A DNA stretch of 64,000 nucleotides from Bacillota bacterium (GTDB lineage Bacteria; Bacillota; Clostridia; Peptostreptococcales; Anaerovoracaceae), in contig JAFQBD010000068.1 of assembly GCA_017416795.1 (NCBI GenBank), positions 1 through 64,000 of the forward strand, in the 5' to 3' direction. Both the position numbers and the translations under genes were made by a program. The notes beneath the pieces are model-generated. The model made no database searches, was not told the DNA's origin, and saw only the letters and a list, made by a program, of their open reading frames with translations. Positions 43,899 to 53,717 of the stretch are shown piece after piece. Position 1 is the first letter of the stretch. Every line of letters starts with the position of its first letter.

Positions 43899-44651
43899 AT
43901 GATCATTATCAAATCTGATCAAGAAATAGATCTGATGAGAGAAGCGGGCAAGGTGACAGGTCTCGTTCTGAAAGAACTTGAGAACTTCATCAAGCCCGGA
44001 ATATCTACACTTGATATAGACAGATTCGTTGAGGATACCATCAGAAAGCATGGGATGATACCTTCCTTCAAGGGATTGTACGGATTCCCTGCCAGCGCAT
44101 GTGTATCCGTCAACGATGAAGTTGTCCACGGGATCCCTGATAAAAAGCGTAAGCTCAGAGAAGGCGATATCGTAAGCGTGGACACAGGTGCGACCTATAA
44201 AGGATATGTCAGCGATGCGGCAAGAACATACGCGGTAGGCGAAGTCGGCGACATGGCCAAGAAGATCATGGACGCAGCAAAAGACAGCTTCTTTGAGGGG
44301 CTCAAGTATTGCAGACCGGGATGCCGATTGTCAGATATATCTCATGCGATACAGGTCAAGGCAGAAAGCGAAGGATTCTCCGTTATAAGAGATTTCGTAG
44401 GTCACGGGATCGGAAGCGATATGCACGAAGATCCTCAGATACCGAACTTCGGTAAAGCCGGCAGAGGACCTAGACTTGCAAAAGGCATGGTTTTCGCCAT
44501 AGAGCCTATGATCTGTGAAGGTGGATATGAGGTAATGACTCTCTCAAATGACTGGACGGTAGTTACCACAGACGGTAAATTATCAGCTCATTATGAGAAT
44601 ACTGTAGTAATAACAGACGGTGAGCCGGAACTGCTCACATTAGCTGAATAA
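43899..44651 (+). CDS. map: Methionine aminopeptidase, type I
   Basis: 250 residues. Metal ligands as in the family: D in VSVDTGATYKGYVSDAARTY (two Asp), H in GHGIG, E in FAIEPMI and the C-terminal E in YENTVVIT. Removes the initiator Met from new proteins. SD is weak (GTGAG inside adk). Confidence 0.97.
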   Translation: MIIIKSDQEIDLMREAGKVTGLVLKELENFIKPGISTLDIDRFVEDTIRKHGMIPSFKGLYGFPASACVSVNDEVVHGIPDKKRKLREGDIVSVDTGATYKGYVSDAARTYAVGEVGDMAKKIMDAAKDSFFEGLKYCRPGCRLSDISHAIQVKAESEGFSVIRDFVGHGIGSDMHEDPQIPNFGKAGRGPRLAKGMVFAIEPMICEGGYEVMTLSNDWTVVTTDGKLSAHYENTVVITDGEPELLTLAE

Positions 44652-44669
44652 TAGCGAGGTGTTGAAACA

Positions 44670-45018
<349 letters not shown>

Positions 45019-45115
45019 ACAGTATTAGTTAATTTTAGTTACACATCCCGTTTATATTACGCCCCACGAGGTAACGTGAAGGCAGCGTGACGGAAGATGG
45101 GAACAGGAGGAAAAT
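45019..45115 (+). promoter_or_regulatory. rpmJ-rpsM spacer, possible alpha-operon leader
   Basis: 97 nt with an outer pairing CATCCCG (45045-45051 region) to CGGAAGATG near 45091-45099 and inner GTAACGTG/CACG elements. The alpha operon starts at rpsM; in E. coli S4 binds a leader at this spot. Similarity to that pseudoknot is not evident, so only the position and structure potential support regulation. Confidence 0.35.
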
Positions 45116-45484
45116 ATGGCTCGTATAGCCGGTGTAGACTTACCAAATGAAAAAAGAATCGAAGCTGGTCTGACTTACATCTACGGAATAGGTTGGCCTA
45201 CTTCAAGAGAAATCTTAAAGAAGACAGGAATCAATCCTGACACAAGAGTTAAAGATCTGACAGAAGAAGAAGCTGGTAAGATCAGAAAAGTAATCGAAGC
45301 TGATTACATGGTAGAAGGTGATCTGAGAAGAGATGTTAACCTGAACATCAAGAGACTGATGGAAATCGGTTGCTACAGAGGAATCAGACACAGAAGAGGT
45401 CTGCCTGTAAGAGGACAGAAGACTAAGACAAACGCTAGAACTCGTAAGGGTCCTAAGAAGACCGTTGGTAGAAAGAAGAAGTAA
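45116..45484 (+). CDS. rpsM: 30S ribosomal protein S13
   Basis: 122 residues. [14 protein letters not shown] start, [16 protein letters not shown] near residue 20, and [23 protein letters not shown] near 92 contacting the P-site tRNA. It partners S19, whose gene is interrupted in this window. AGGAGG 6 nt upstream. Confidence 0.98.
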   Translation: MARIAGVDLPNEKRIEAGLTYIYGIGWPTSREILKKTGINPDTRVKDLTEEEAGKIRKVIEADYMVEGDLRRDVNLNIKRLMEIGCYRGIRHRRGLPVRGQKTKTNARTRKGPKKTVGRKKK

Positions 45485-45499
45485 AGGAGGTAGAACGAT

Positions 45500-45898
45500 A
45501 TGGCTAAAGCTGTTAAGAAGGCTGTTAGAAAAAAGAAAAGAGAACGTAAGAATATTGAAAAAGGCCAGGCTCATATTCAGGCTACCTTTAACAATACATT
45601 AGTAACACTGACTGACATGGCCGGAAACGCTCTGTCATGGTCAAGTGCAGGATCCCTGGGATTCAAGGGATCAAGAAAGTCAACTCCATTTGCTGCACAG
45701 TCAGCTGCTGAAGAAGCTGCTAAGGGCGCTATGGAACACGGACTGAAGACAGTTGAAGTATACGTAAAGGGTCCTGGATCCGGAAGAGAAGCTGCTATCA
45801 GAGCACTGCAGACTGCAGGTCTCGAGATCACTATGATCAAGGATATCACTCCTATTCCACACAACGGATGCAGACCACCTAAGAGAAGAAGAGTCTAA
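45500..45898 (+). CDS. rpsK: 30S ribosomal protein S11
   Basis: 132 residues; basic N-terminus, [18 protein letters not shown] near residue 23 and C-terminal [26 protein letters not shown] upstream. Confidence 0.98.
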   Translation: MAKAVKKAVRKKKRERKNIEKGQAHIQATFNNTLVTLTDMAGNALSWSSAGSLGFKGSRKSTPFAAQSAAEEAAKGAMEHGLKTVEVYVKGPGSGREAAIRALQTAGLEITMIKDITPIPHNGCRPPKRRRV

Positions 45899-45919
45899 TA
45901 GAAGGGAGGAAACATTCAA

Positions 45920-46540
45920 ATGGCAAGATATACAGACGCTAACTGCAGACTTTGCAGAAGAGAAGGTCAGAAGCTCTTTTTAAAGGGTGACAGATGCTAC
46001 AGCAGCAAGTGCGCTATCGACAGAAGAGGTTATGCTCCCGGACAGCACGGACAGGGCAGATCAAAGATTTCCGATTACGGCCTGCAGCTGAGAGAAAAGC
46101 AGAAGGCTAAGAGATTCTACGGACTGCAGGAAACTCAGTTCAGAAATCTCTTTGACAAGGCTGCTAGAAAATCAGGTATCACTGGTGAAAACCTGCTGAT
46201 CCTGCTGGAAACTAGATTAGACAACGTGGTATTCAGACTTGGATTCGCTTCTTCAAGAAAGGAAGCTAGACAGCTGGTTAACCACGGACATTTCCAGGTA
46301 AACGGCAAGAAGGTAAATATCCCTTCATATACTGTAAAGCCTGGTGACGTTATCAAGGTTAAGGAAAAGAGCACAAACTCACCTAAGTTCAAGGAAGTAA
46401 AAGAAATGTCCATCACAGTACCTTCATGGGTTGCTGTAGACGTAGAAAAGCTCGAAGGAAAGATCCTGTCAGTGCCTACAAGATCAGAGATCGATACTCC
46501 TGTAGCAGAGCATCTCATCGTCGAATTGTATTCCAAATAA
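45920..46540 (+). CDS. rpsD: 30S ribosomal protein S4, zinc-binding form
   Basis: 206 residues. C9, C12, C26 and C31 form the zinc site that many clostridial S4 keep; the S4 RNA-binding domain follows near residue 95 ([21 protein letters not shown]). In the alpha operon here, as in Clostridia and unlike Bacillus. AGGGAGG upstream. Confidence 0.98.
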   Translation: MARYTDANCRLCRREGQKLFLKGDRCYSSKCAIDRRGYAPGQHGQGRSKISDYGLQLREKQKAKRFYGLQETQFRNLFDKAARKSGITGENLLILLETRLDNVVFRLGFASSRKEARQLVNHGHFQVNGKKVNIPSYTVKPGDVIKVKEKSTNSPKFKEVKEMSITVPSWVAVDVEKLEGKILSVPTRSEIDTPVAEHLIVELYSK

Positions 46541-46590
46541 TAATCTAGGTAACACCAGTTATCACTTTGGAATAAAAAGGAGGGTTTTGA

Positions 46591-47538
46591 GTGATAGAAA
46601 TCGAAAAACCAACAATCGAATGTATATTTTCAAACGAAGATCCCAACTATGGGAAATTCGTAGTGGAACCACTCGAAAGAGGTTATGGTACTACTCTTGG
46701 AAACAGCTTAAGAAGAATTCTTTTAAGCTCACTTCCGGGTGTTGCAGTTACATCAGTTAAGATCGATGGTATTCTCCACGAGTTTTCAACTATTCCGGGA
46801 GTTAAGGAAGATGTTACAGAAATCATCCTTAACTTGAAGAAGCTGGCTGTTAAGCTCAATGGTGAAAACACTAAGAGAGTACTGATCAATGCGATCGGAC
46901 CAAAAGAAGTTACTGCAGCTGATATCCTCGGTGATTCCGATGTAGAGATCTTTAACCCTGATCTTCACATCGCAACACTGGAAGAAAACGCAACTCTCAT
47001 CATGGAAATCAACCTGGCGAGAGGAAGAGGATATGTACCTGCTGATATGAACAAGGATGAAAATACGCCAATATCAGTTATTCCTACTGACTCGATTTTC
47101 ACACCTGTAAGAAAAGTAAACTTTACAGTTGAAAATACAAGAGTTGGTCAGGTTACTGACTATGACAAGCTGATCCTTGAAATCTGGACTGACGGATCCA
47201 TCGCTCCAAGCGAAGGCGTATCCATCGGTGCTAAGATCATGCAGGAACATCTGAGCCTGTTCGTAGAACTGACAGATTCAGCTGAAGGCCTCGAAATCAT
47301 GGTTGAGAAGGAAGAAAACCAGAAAGAAAAGGCTCTCGAAATGACTATCGAAGAACTTGAACTTTCAGTAAGATCCTTCAACTGCCTGAAGAGAGCAGCG
47401 ATCAACACAGTTGAAGAACTGACACACAGAAGTGAAGAAGATATGATGAAGGTTAGAAACCTGGGTAAGAAGTCTCTGGACGAAGTTAAGCATAAGCTTG
47501 AAGAACTGGGTCTCAGCCTTAGACAAAGCGACGAATAA
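46591..47538 (+). CDS. rpoA: RNA polymerase subunit alpha
   Basis: 315 residues, GTG start with AAGGAGGG upstream. N-terminal dimerisation domain ([20 protein letters not shown] near residue 30) and C-terminal domain with [19 protein letters not shown] near 258, which binds UP elements and activators. Confidence 0.98.
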   Translation: MIEIEKPTIECIFSNEDPNYGKFVVEPLERGYGTTLGNSLRRILLSSLPGVAVTSVKIDGILHEFSTIPGVKEDVTEIILNLKKLAVKLNGENTKRVLINAIGPKEVTAADILGDSDVEIFNPDLHIATLEENATLIMEINLARGRGYVPADMNKDENTPISVIPTDSIFTPVRKVNFTVENTRVGQVTDYDKLILEIWTDGSIAPSEGVSIGAKIMQEHLSLFVELTDSAEGLEIMVEKEENQKEKALEMTIEELELSVRSFNCLKRAAINTVEELTHRSEEDMMKVRNLGKKSLDEVKHKLEELGLSLRQSDE

Positions 47539-47559
47539 TTAAAATAGGAGGATGCAGTA

Positions 47560-47901
47560 ATGCCAGGATATAGAAAATTAGGCAGAACTTCCGCTCACAG
47601 AAAAGCTATGCTGAGAGGTCTGGTAACTGACCTGCTGAGAGAAGGCAGAATCACAACTACAGACACAAGAGCGAAGGAAGCAAGAAGACAGGCTGAAAAG
47701 ATGATCACACTGGGCAAGCGCGGAGATCTTCACGCTAGAAGACAGGCGCTGGCTTACATCTATGATGAAACTGTTGTAACTAAACTGTTTGAAGAAATCG
47801 CACCTAAGTACGAAGACAGACAGGGCGGATACACTAGAATACTGAAGCTTGGACCTAGACAGGGAGACAACGCTGAAATGGTATTCCTCGAATTAGTTTA
47901 A
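47560..47901 (+). CDS. rplQ: 50S ribosomal protein L17
   Basis: 113 residues; [23 protein letters not shown] start and C-terminal [18 protein letters not shown]. Last gene of the ribosomal operon; followed by a terminator. Confidence 0.98.
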   Translation: MPGYRKLGRTSAHRKAMLRGLVTDLLREGRITTTDTRAKEARRQAEKMITLGKRGDLHARRQALAYIYDETVVTKLFEEIAPKYEDRQGGYTRILKLGPRQGDNAEMVFLELV

Positions 47902-47943
47902 TCAATAAACTGTCGAACGAAATAAGAGTCATATAGACTAACG

Positions 47944-47973
47944 AAAACCCCCGAAATTGATTTCGGGGGTTTT
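47944..47973. terminator. Terminator of the alpha operon, possibly bidirectional
   Basis: AAAACCCCCGAAA / TTTCGGGGGTTTT, 13-bp perfect stem, 4-nt loop. T-run on both strands, so it can also stop gltX transcripts from the right. Confidence 0.92.
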
Positions 47974-48041
47974 ATAATACGATCATTTAATTGTCAATAT
48001 GAAAATTCATGAACGCATGATGCGTTTCGCATTTTGCGCCT

Positions 48042-49700
48042 CTACACGATCAGCGCACCGATTCTTTCTCTTGTTCTTTCTTCACCGAGGATCTGCTGGA
48101 TCTCCCAGATATCAGGTGACTGGCTTCTGCCCATGAGAGCGATTCTGATAACTGTGCTAACGTGACCAACATGACCTTTGTAATCTTCAGGATGCTTTTT
48201 GAAATCTTTAGGTTTAGCAGCATAACCCATTTCTGTACCGATCTCTCTTACCTTATCGAACCACTGGCTCTGATCATCGCTGTGATTATAAGTTTCCAGA
48301 TACTTGGTCAGGATAGCAACAGCGTCTTCATCGCTTACGTTTTCAGGGATAGTATCTTCGATCTTGAAATAGTCGTCGAAGAAGTAACTGATGAATTCGA
48401 AAATCTGCTTAGCGTATACCAGGTCTTTTCTAGGCTTATTTCCGTCTCTGCCAAGATCCAAGATCTTTTCGATATATTCTTCATGTCCTTCGAAGAGCGA
48501 AAGCTTTTCCGGAGCGAATTCTCTTGCCCACTCAGTCATGAACTTAGTAAGTTCTGCAGCCGGGATCTTTACGAGAACGTCTTTAGAAATATCATTCAGC
48601 TTATTGAGATCGAAGAGAGCACCGCCGCTTGACATCTTTTCTGTAGTGAATTTGAAGTCGTCGATAGGTGCATCAGGATTGTCGATACGCCATTCTTCGA
48701 AGTTGGAGTTGAGTATAGTCAGCAGATACTCCTTGACTGCCTGCGGATGGTAACCTTCCTGTCTGTAGTAATCGAGTGACAGTTCAGGGTCTTTTCTCTT
48801 TGACAGCTTACGCTTATTGCCTTCGTCCAGCTTCATCAATACTGCAGTATGACAGTAAGTAGGCATTTCGAATCCCAGTTTTTCAAAGAGTTCAACGTGG
48901 ATAGGCAGTGACATGAGCCATTCTTCGCCTCTTACTACGTGAGTAGTTCTCATGAAGTAATCGTCGATAACGTGTGCGAAATGATATGTCGGGATGCCTG
49001 TAGCCTTGAGGATGATGACATCCTGATTGTTTTCTGGCATTGACAGTTCGCCTCTGATAGCATCCTGCACTTTGATGTATCTGATCTCTTCTGACGGCAG
49101 ATCGTGATTGCCTGTGGATTTAAGTCTTACTACATAAGGTTTGCCGGCAGCTATATTAGCTTCGATTTCTTCTATTGTAAGGTTACGGCTTACAGCATAC
49201 TTGCCGTAGATGCCGGTTGTTTCTTTATTAGCTTCCTGATCTTCTCTGATCGCTGCAAGCTCTTCTTCAGTGAGGAAGCAAGGATAAGCCAGACCTTCAC
49301 TTACAAGTTTTTTGACGAAGCACTGATAGATCTCGCCTCTCTTGCTCTGATAATATGGGCCGTATTCTCCCATATCACCGTCCAGCAGAGCACCTTCATC
49401 GAAGTTTATGTCGAAGAATTTAAGTGATGAAATAATAGCTTCAACAGCTCCTTCAACATATCTCTTATCATCTGTATCTTCTATTCTCAAGAAGAAAGTG
49501 CCGCCTGACTGATGAGCAAGTCTTTCATCTACGAATGCTCCGTAAAGATTTCCCAGATGGATGAAGCCTGTAGGGCTTGGTCCAAGTCTTGTTACCATAG
49601 CACCTTCAGGAAGATTTCTCTGAGGGAACATTGCCTCATAATCTTCAGGAGTTTTGTCTATATGCGGGAATAACAGTTCCGCCAGTTTATTGTAGTCCAT
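48042..49700 (-). CDS. gltX: Glutamate--tRNA ligase, long clostridial type
   Basis: 552 residues, about 60 longer than usual bacterial GluRS. Begins at MDYNKLAELLFPHI (49700), with the class I HIGH-type motif GPSPTGFIHLGNLYG near residue 43 after an N-terminal extension of 35 residues, and KMSKS-type KLSKRKDPE near 310. The anticodon part is shortened and differs from typical GltX. The clostridial version with this extension is widespread. A further 38 in-frame residues upstream lack a binding site; GGAG lies 12 nt before the chosen ATG. No T-box is seen in its leader. Confidence 0.92.
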   Translation of the reverse strand: MDYNKLAELLFPHIDKTPEDYEAMFPQRNLPEGAMVTRLGPSPTGFIHLGNLYGAFVDERLAHQSGGTFFLRIEDTDDKRYVEGAVEAIISSLKFFDINFDEGALLDGDMGEYGPYYQSKRGEIYQCFVKKLVSEGLAYPCFLTEEELAAIREDQEANKETTGIYGKYAVSRNLTIEEIEANIAAGKPYVVRLKSTGNHDLPSEEIRYIKVQDAIRGELSMPENNQDVIILKATGIPTYHFAHVIDDYFMRTTHVVRGEEWLMSLPIHVELFEKLGFEMPTYCHTAVLMKLDEGNKRKLSKRKDPELSLDYYRQEGYHPQAVKEYLLTILNSNFEEWRIDNPDAPIDDFKFTTEKMSSGGALFDLNKLNDISKDVLVKIPAAELTKFMTEWAREFAPEKLSLFEGHEEYIEKILDLGRDGNKPRKDLVYAKQIFEFISYFFDDYFKIEDTIPENVSDEDAVAILTKYLETYNHSDDQSQWFDKVREIGTEMGYAAKPKDFKKHPEDYKGHVGHVSTVIRIALMGRSQSPDIWEIQQILGEERTRERIGALIV

Positions 49701-49817
49701 ATTTTGTTTATGCTCCGATCGTTGAGTTGACCGGCTCCTTTCGTTTAATGTAAGATATATGATTTGCAATATCTTTGGATGATGAGCTTTGTCATTATGC
49801 ATCTTCCATCCCATTAT

Positions 49818-49846
49818 ATTTTATCAAGATTTTAGCATGCGTGCAA
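49818..49846 (-). promoter_or_regulatory. Promoter of gltX
   Basis: Minus strand TTGCAC (49846-49841), 17-nt spacer, TAAAAT (49823-49818), with TATAAT 3-5 nt further on. Leader of about 110 nt. Confidence 0.55.
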
Positions 49847-49867
49847 CCGATTATAACATCGCTATCA

Positions 49868-52144
49868 TTAAGAATATTTTCTCCACAATATCCTCAGCGA
49901 ATTGAGTATACAGAGCATTGCAACACCTGTATCTGCAAATACAGCAGCCCAGATATTAGCAAAACCCACAAGCCCAAGAAGGATGACCAACAGCTTGATC
50001 GCCAGCGCGAACACGATATTCTGCATAGCGATCCTACCGGTACAACGTGCGATAGTGATGGATTGTGGTACTGCCTCCAGCGAAGAAGTCATGAAGACTA
50101 CATCGGCAGCTTCTATAGCGGCATCAGCTCCTGAACCCATAGCAGCACCCACATCAGCTCCTGCAAGTACAGGGGCATCATTGATGCCGTCGCCGACAAA
50201 CATTACAGCACCCAGTTCGTTGCGCAGTTCACTTAATGCGGTAACTTTGTCTTCAGGCAGCAGCTCGGCACGGATTTTAGAGATGCCACTTGCCGAGGCG
50301 ATAGCTTCAGCACTTTGCATGTTGTCTCCGGTCAGCATCGCAGTAGTGAGCCCCATATCCTTCAGATGATCGATGGCGCTAGCAGAATCATCCTTAAGCT
50401 GGTCTGAAATAATGATCCTGCCAATCAGGGATCCATCTAAAGCCACTAGTATTTCGGTGCCGGAAGCTTCAGGAAGCACCGGAAGGAATACACCGAATTC
50501 ATCCATCAGCTTACGGTTGCCGCAAAGGGCAATTGAAGCAGTATCAGTGTCGCCCGATTTGAGCGAACACTTTATGCCCATTCCCGGCAGTTCTTCTATA
50601 GCTGCTGCCTTATTAATGGAAAGGGCAGTGCCTTCGGCAGCGCATGATTCTTCGTATTTGTTTAGGATACTCACAGCCACGGGGTGTGATGAAGAAGATT
50701 CACATACTGCAGCGATCGAGAGAACTTTCTGTTGAGTCATATCGTTAAATGTCGATATACTGTCTACGACAAATACGCCTTTAGTGATAGTTCCTGTTTT
50801 ATCCATGATAATGCCTTTGACGTTTTTAAGGGCTTCAATAGCAAGGCCGCCTTTGAAGAGTATCCCCAGCTTAGAAGCTGCTCCGATGCCTGAGAAAAAC
50901 GCCAGCGGAACACTGATCACCAGTGCGCAAGGGCAGCTGATGACCAGGAAGGTAATGGCTGTCTTGATCCAAAGTGCCCAGTCTCCTGTGATGAGGGATG
51001 GGATCACTGCGGTCAGTACAGCGAGGGCAACAACTATCGGTGTGTATATCTTCGCGAATTTAGTGATGAATTTATCTATTTTTGGTTTACCTGCGGCAGC
51101 ATTTTCTACGGAGTCAAGGATACGCGTTACCATTGATTCGGAAAGCGGCTTAGTGACACGGATCTTCAGTACGCCTTGCTCGTTGACACAGCCGGAAATG
51201 ACTTCAGATCCCGGGCGAACGCTGACAGGGACAGGCTCACCTGTAACAGGTGAGGTATCTACACGGCTTTCGCCTTCGATCACTGTGCCGTCCAGCGGTA
51301 TGCGATCTCCCGGACGAACAAGAAGGATATCGCCCGGCTTAGCATCGCCTGCAGGTATGATGCGGATAGAGTCGTGATGTTCGTGGTGGTCATGCTCATG
51401 ATCACATCCGCAATGACAATCATGCTCATGATGCTCATGTTTATCTGTTGCCACCAGTACAACAGTTTCAGGCCTCATATCTACTGCCTCCATGATCTGT
51501 GAGCGGCTGCGTTCTACAGCTATATCTTCAAACAACTGCCCGATACGGTAAAACAGCATTACTCCTGCAGCTTCAGCATACTCTCCGATGCAGAATGCCG
51601 ATACAGTGGCGATGGACATGAGAAAATTCTCATCAAATACTTGTCCGTGAGAGATGTTTCGCACAGCGGTCAGAAGGACTTTATGACCTAATATCAGATA
51701 AGCTGCTATGAAAATCACTAGAGTGAGCAGAACGATACTGCCTCCGCCTGCAAACCACATATCATAACCCCATACATGCTCGAAAACGACTCCCACAGCG
51801 AAAAAAATCGTGCCAACGACCAAAGTTGTAATGTCGGTTCTATGACCGCTGAAAAAGCCGTTTTTAGCCCTGCCGGAATAATCAGAAGAAGAACTGCAAT
51901 GCGGCTTTATATCATCTTTTTCAACTACCATTACTTCTCCTTCGATGGACTGACATATATGCCGGATCTCATCAACAAGAGCCTCAGGATCAGGAGCCTC
52001 TATCCTAAGCTGCTTAGTGGCAAAAGTAATAGATGCCGATCCGATCTCCGGCAATTCCTGTATCTTACGCTCCATTTTAGCCGCACAGTTAGCGCAGCCA
52101 AGATTTTCTAATATGTATGTCTTTTGCTTCATATCGTTGTTCAT
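49868..52144 (-). CDS. Zn/Cd/Pb-type P-type ATPase (CadA/ZntA-like)
   Basis: 758 residues, exports heavy metal ions at the expense of ATP. N-terminal heavy-metal domain with GCANC (C17, C20), eight membrane helices, actuator domain, the transport motif SCPCAL near residue 405, the phosphorylated Asp in DKTGT near 446, and GDGINDAP near 650. A stretch at about residues 235-258 is packed with His, Asp and Cys (HEHHEHDCHCGCDHEHDHHEHH pattern, split here); it lies in the cytoplasmic loop before the VRPGDRIPLDG of the actuator domain, not at the usual N-terminus. Operon with the ArsR-type repressor, 31 nt apart. Confidence 0.93.
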   Translation of the reverse strand: MNNDMKQKTYILENLGCANCAAKMERKIQELPEIGSASITFATKQLRIEAPDPEALVDEIRHICQSIEGEVMVVEKDDIKPHCSSSSDYSGRAKNGFFSGHRTDITTLVVGTIFFAVGVVFEHVWGYDMWFAGGGSIVLLTLVIFIAAYLILGHKVLLTAVRNISHGQVFDENFLMSIATVSAFCIGEYAEAAGVMLFYRIGQLFEDIAVERSRSQIMEAVDMRPETVVLVATDKHEHHEHDCHCGCDHEHDHHEHHDSIRIIPAGDAKPGDILLVRPGDRIPLDGTVIEGESRVDTSPVTGEPVPVSVRPGSEVISGCVNEQGVLKIRVTKPLSESMVTRILDSVENAAAGKPKIDKFITKFAKIYTPIVVALAVLTAVIPSLITGDWALWIKTAITFLVISCPCALVISVPLAFFSGIGAASKLGILFKGGLAIEALKNVKGIIMDKTGTITKGVFVVDSISTFNDMTQQKVLSIAAVCESSSSHPVAVSILNKYEESCAAEGTALSINKAAAIEELPGMGIKCSLKSGDTDTASIALCGNRKLMDEFGVFLPVLPEASGTEILVALDGSLIGRIIISDQLKDDSASAIDHLKDMGLTTAMLTGDNMQSAEAIASASGISKIRAELLPEDKVTALSELRNELGAVMFVGDGINDAPVLAGADVGAAMGSGADAAIEAADVVFMTSSLEAVPQSITIARCTGRIAMQNIVFALAIKLLVILLGLVGFANIWAAVFADTGVAMLCILNSLRILWRKYS

Positions 52145-52175
52145 AAGTTACTACTCCAAATGTTATACCATAAAT

Positions 52176-52532
52176 CTATTCGTTTATATGTTCAAGTGCC
52201 ACGTCCAGGATCTCTTTCACGTGATCATCCGCCAGTGAATAATAAGCATGCTTACCCTTTTTCTCGAATTTCACCAAATTATTGTCGCGAAGGACTTTCA
52301 GCTGATGAGAAACGGCAGACTTAGTCATGTCCATCAAAACAGCCAGGTCGCATACGCACATTTCATGACAATTGAGCGCAGCAAGTATGTTGATTCGGGT
52401 TCCGTCGCCGAATACTTTGAACAGCTTTGACATGGCATTAAGCTGATCGTCAGAAGAAATAGCCTTGCGAACATAACTGATGTTTTCTTCATGTATAGCG
52501 CCGCAGTCACAGCAAATTTCATTCTTTCTCAT
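52176..52532 (-). CDS. ArsR/SmtB family metal-sensing repressor, CadC-like
   Basis: 118 residues, winged helix. Cys-rich N-terminus ICCDCG (C7, C8, C10) and the alpha-3 motif MCVCDLA hold the CadC-type thiolate site for Cd, Pb or Zn; the C-terminal helix DDHVKEILDVALEH carries the D/H ligands of the alpha-5 zinc site. Recognition helix TKSAVSHQLKVLRD near residue 70. Releases DNA when metal binds, allowing export by the ATPase downstream. AGGAGG 5-6 nt upstream. Two operator copies over its promoter. Confidence 0.92.
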   Translation of the reverse strand: MRKNEICCDCGAIHEENISYVRKAISSDDQLNAMSKLFKVFGDGTRINILAALNCHEMCVCDLAVLMDMTKSAVSHQLKVLRDNNLVKFEKKGKHAYYSLADDHVKEILDVALEHINE

Positions 52533-52570
52533 ATATCCTCCTGTAAGAAATATCGTTGTCCGGTTACTCT

Positions 52571-52608
52571 TTGCAATATAGTTGCACGCATATTCAACTA
52601 TATTGCAA
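52571..52608. promoter_or_regulatory. Operator 1 of the metal operon, perfect 14-bp inverted repeat
   Basis: TTGCAATATAGTTG (52571-52584), 10-nt spacer, CAACTATATTGCAA (52595-52608). It lies around and after the predicted transcription start of the ArsR-type gene. Confidence 0.8.
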
Positions 52609-52612
52609 CACT

Positions 52613-52642
52613 ATTATAGTTGAACGGATATGCAACTGTCAA
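52613..52642 (-). promoter_or_regulatory. Promoter of the metal operon with operator 2 inside it
   Basis: Minus strand TTGACA (52642-52637), 18-nt spacer, TATAAT (52618-52613). A second, shorter operator copy, TAGTTG-N10-CAACTG (52617-52638), with the same 10-nt spacer fills the space between -35 and -10, so repressor binding should block polymerase. Confidence 0.8.
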
Positions 52643-52722
52643 CCCTGTATCATTAAATCCCTCTATATCGATGGATCTAAAAACATATCATGGGACGATA
52701 TCATTAAAATGCTAACAGTATA

Positions 52723-52751
52723 TTGACGAAAAGGGCACCGGAGAATATGAT
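52723..52751 (+). promoter_or_regulatory. Promoter of the ferredoxin-nitroreductase
   Basis: TTGACG (52723-52728), 17-nt spacer, TATGAT (52746-52751). Confidence 0.6.
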
Positions 52752-52799
52752 AATAACTAGATAAAAGCGGATCGCTAACCAAGAAAGGAATCTTTGAAG

Positions 52800-53585
52800 A
52801 TGATAACAATAGATAAAGAAAAGTGTACAGGCTGTCTTACATGTCTGTCCGTATGCCCGTTCACGGTCCTCGAAGAAGTTGATGGAAAGCCGCAGCTTGC
52901 CGAAGGTAAGTGCTGTATGGCATGCATGCATTGTGCTGCTGCCTGCGCGGAAAAGGCGATTTCCTTCGGAGAGCAGGAGGCGATCCTGCAAAGTGCTCTC
53001 ACGAAGATGCCTGAAGGATTTGATAAAGAACTCAAGGGGCATATATTGAGACGAAGATCTTACAGACATTTCAGCAGTGAGAAGGTGGACAGAAAACTGA
53101 TCGAGGAAGCGCTGGAAATTGCTTCATGGGCACCTAGCGCCAAGAATCAGCATCCGACGAAATGGATAATAATAGATGACAGCACGACTTTGGAAAAAAT
53201 CATGGGACACATATTGAAATACGCTGAAGAAAACAATATCTCTCCTGAAATAATATCGGAATATGCTGCAGGCAATAACGTTGTGATGGGCACAGCGCCA
53301 ACAATGCTTCTGGCATATGCATCAGACTATGCCATCTCAGCGGAAACAGATACTGCCATCGCTATGACAACTGCAGAATTATATCTCCAGTCAAAGGGAG
53401 TAGGCACATGCTGGGCAGGCTATTTCAAGAGGATGTGTAATGCAGTTCCGGAAATCAAGGAACTTCTGCCTAAGATCCCTAGAGCGCATAGTTTCTATGG
53501 GGCGTTCATGATGGGATATCCTAAGGATGAGGAATATCTCCACATACCGGAGAGAATAAAAAGAGCAGATATAAAATGGGTATAG
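52800..53585 (+). CDS. Nitroreductase with N-terminal 2[4Fe-4S] ferredoxin domain
   Basis: 261 residues. Residues 1-60 are a bacterial ferredoxin domain with two CxxCxxC-type clusters (CTGCLTCLSVCP and CCMACMHCAAACAEKA). The FMN-binding nitroreductase domain follows, with RRSYRHFS near residue 82 and WAPSAKNQHPTKW near 106, then a C-terminal GVGTCWAGYF near 200. Electrons pass internally from ferredoxin clusters to FMN. Substrates in this anaerobe-specific group are unknown. ATG 52800 (MITIDKEKCTGC) lies 10 nt after AAAGGA; an upstream TTG at 52794 is an alternative. Confidence 0.88.
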   Translation: MITIDKEKCTGCLTCLSVCPFTVLEEVDGKPQLAEGKCCMACMHCAAACAEKAISFGEQEAILQSALTKMPEGFDKELKGHILRRRSYRHFSSEKVDRKLIEEALEIASWAPSAKNQHPTKWIIIDDSTTLEKIMGHILKYAEENNISPEIISEYAAGNNVVMGTAPTMLLAYASDYAISAETDTAIAMTTAELYLQSKGVGTCWAGYFKRMCNAVPEIKELLPKIPRAHSFYGAFMMGYPKDEEYLHIPERIKRADIKWV

Positions 53586-53614
53586 ATACTGGACTAAAAA
53601 GGTAAAAATAATTA

Positions 53615-53643
53615 TAGACAATCGTTAGCTTGCATGGTATAAT
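53615..53643 (+). promoter_or_regulatory. Promoter of ferritin
   Basis: TAGACA (53615-53620), 17-nt spacer, TATAAT (53638-53643), with an extended TGG. Confidence 0.7.
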
Positions 53644-53717
53644 TAACTCAAGAAAAGATAAAAACCGTCGCAAGATGGATGAACATGAAAATGTTAAACA
53701 TGAAGGAGGTTAATAAC

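Noticed and set aside
49701..49867. T-box riboswitch before gltX
   Set aside because: No T-box core (TGGNACCGCG) or following terminator is seen; only a promoter and an ordinary leader.
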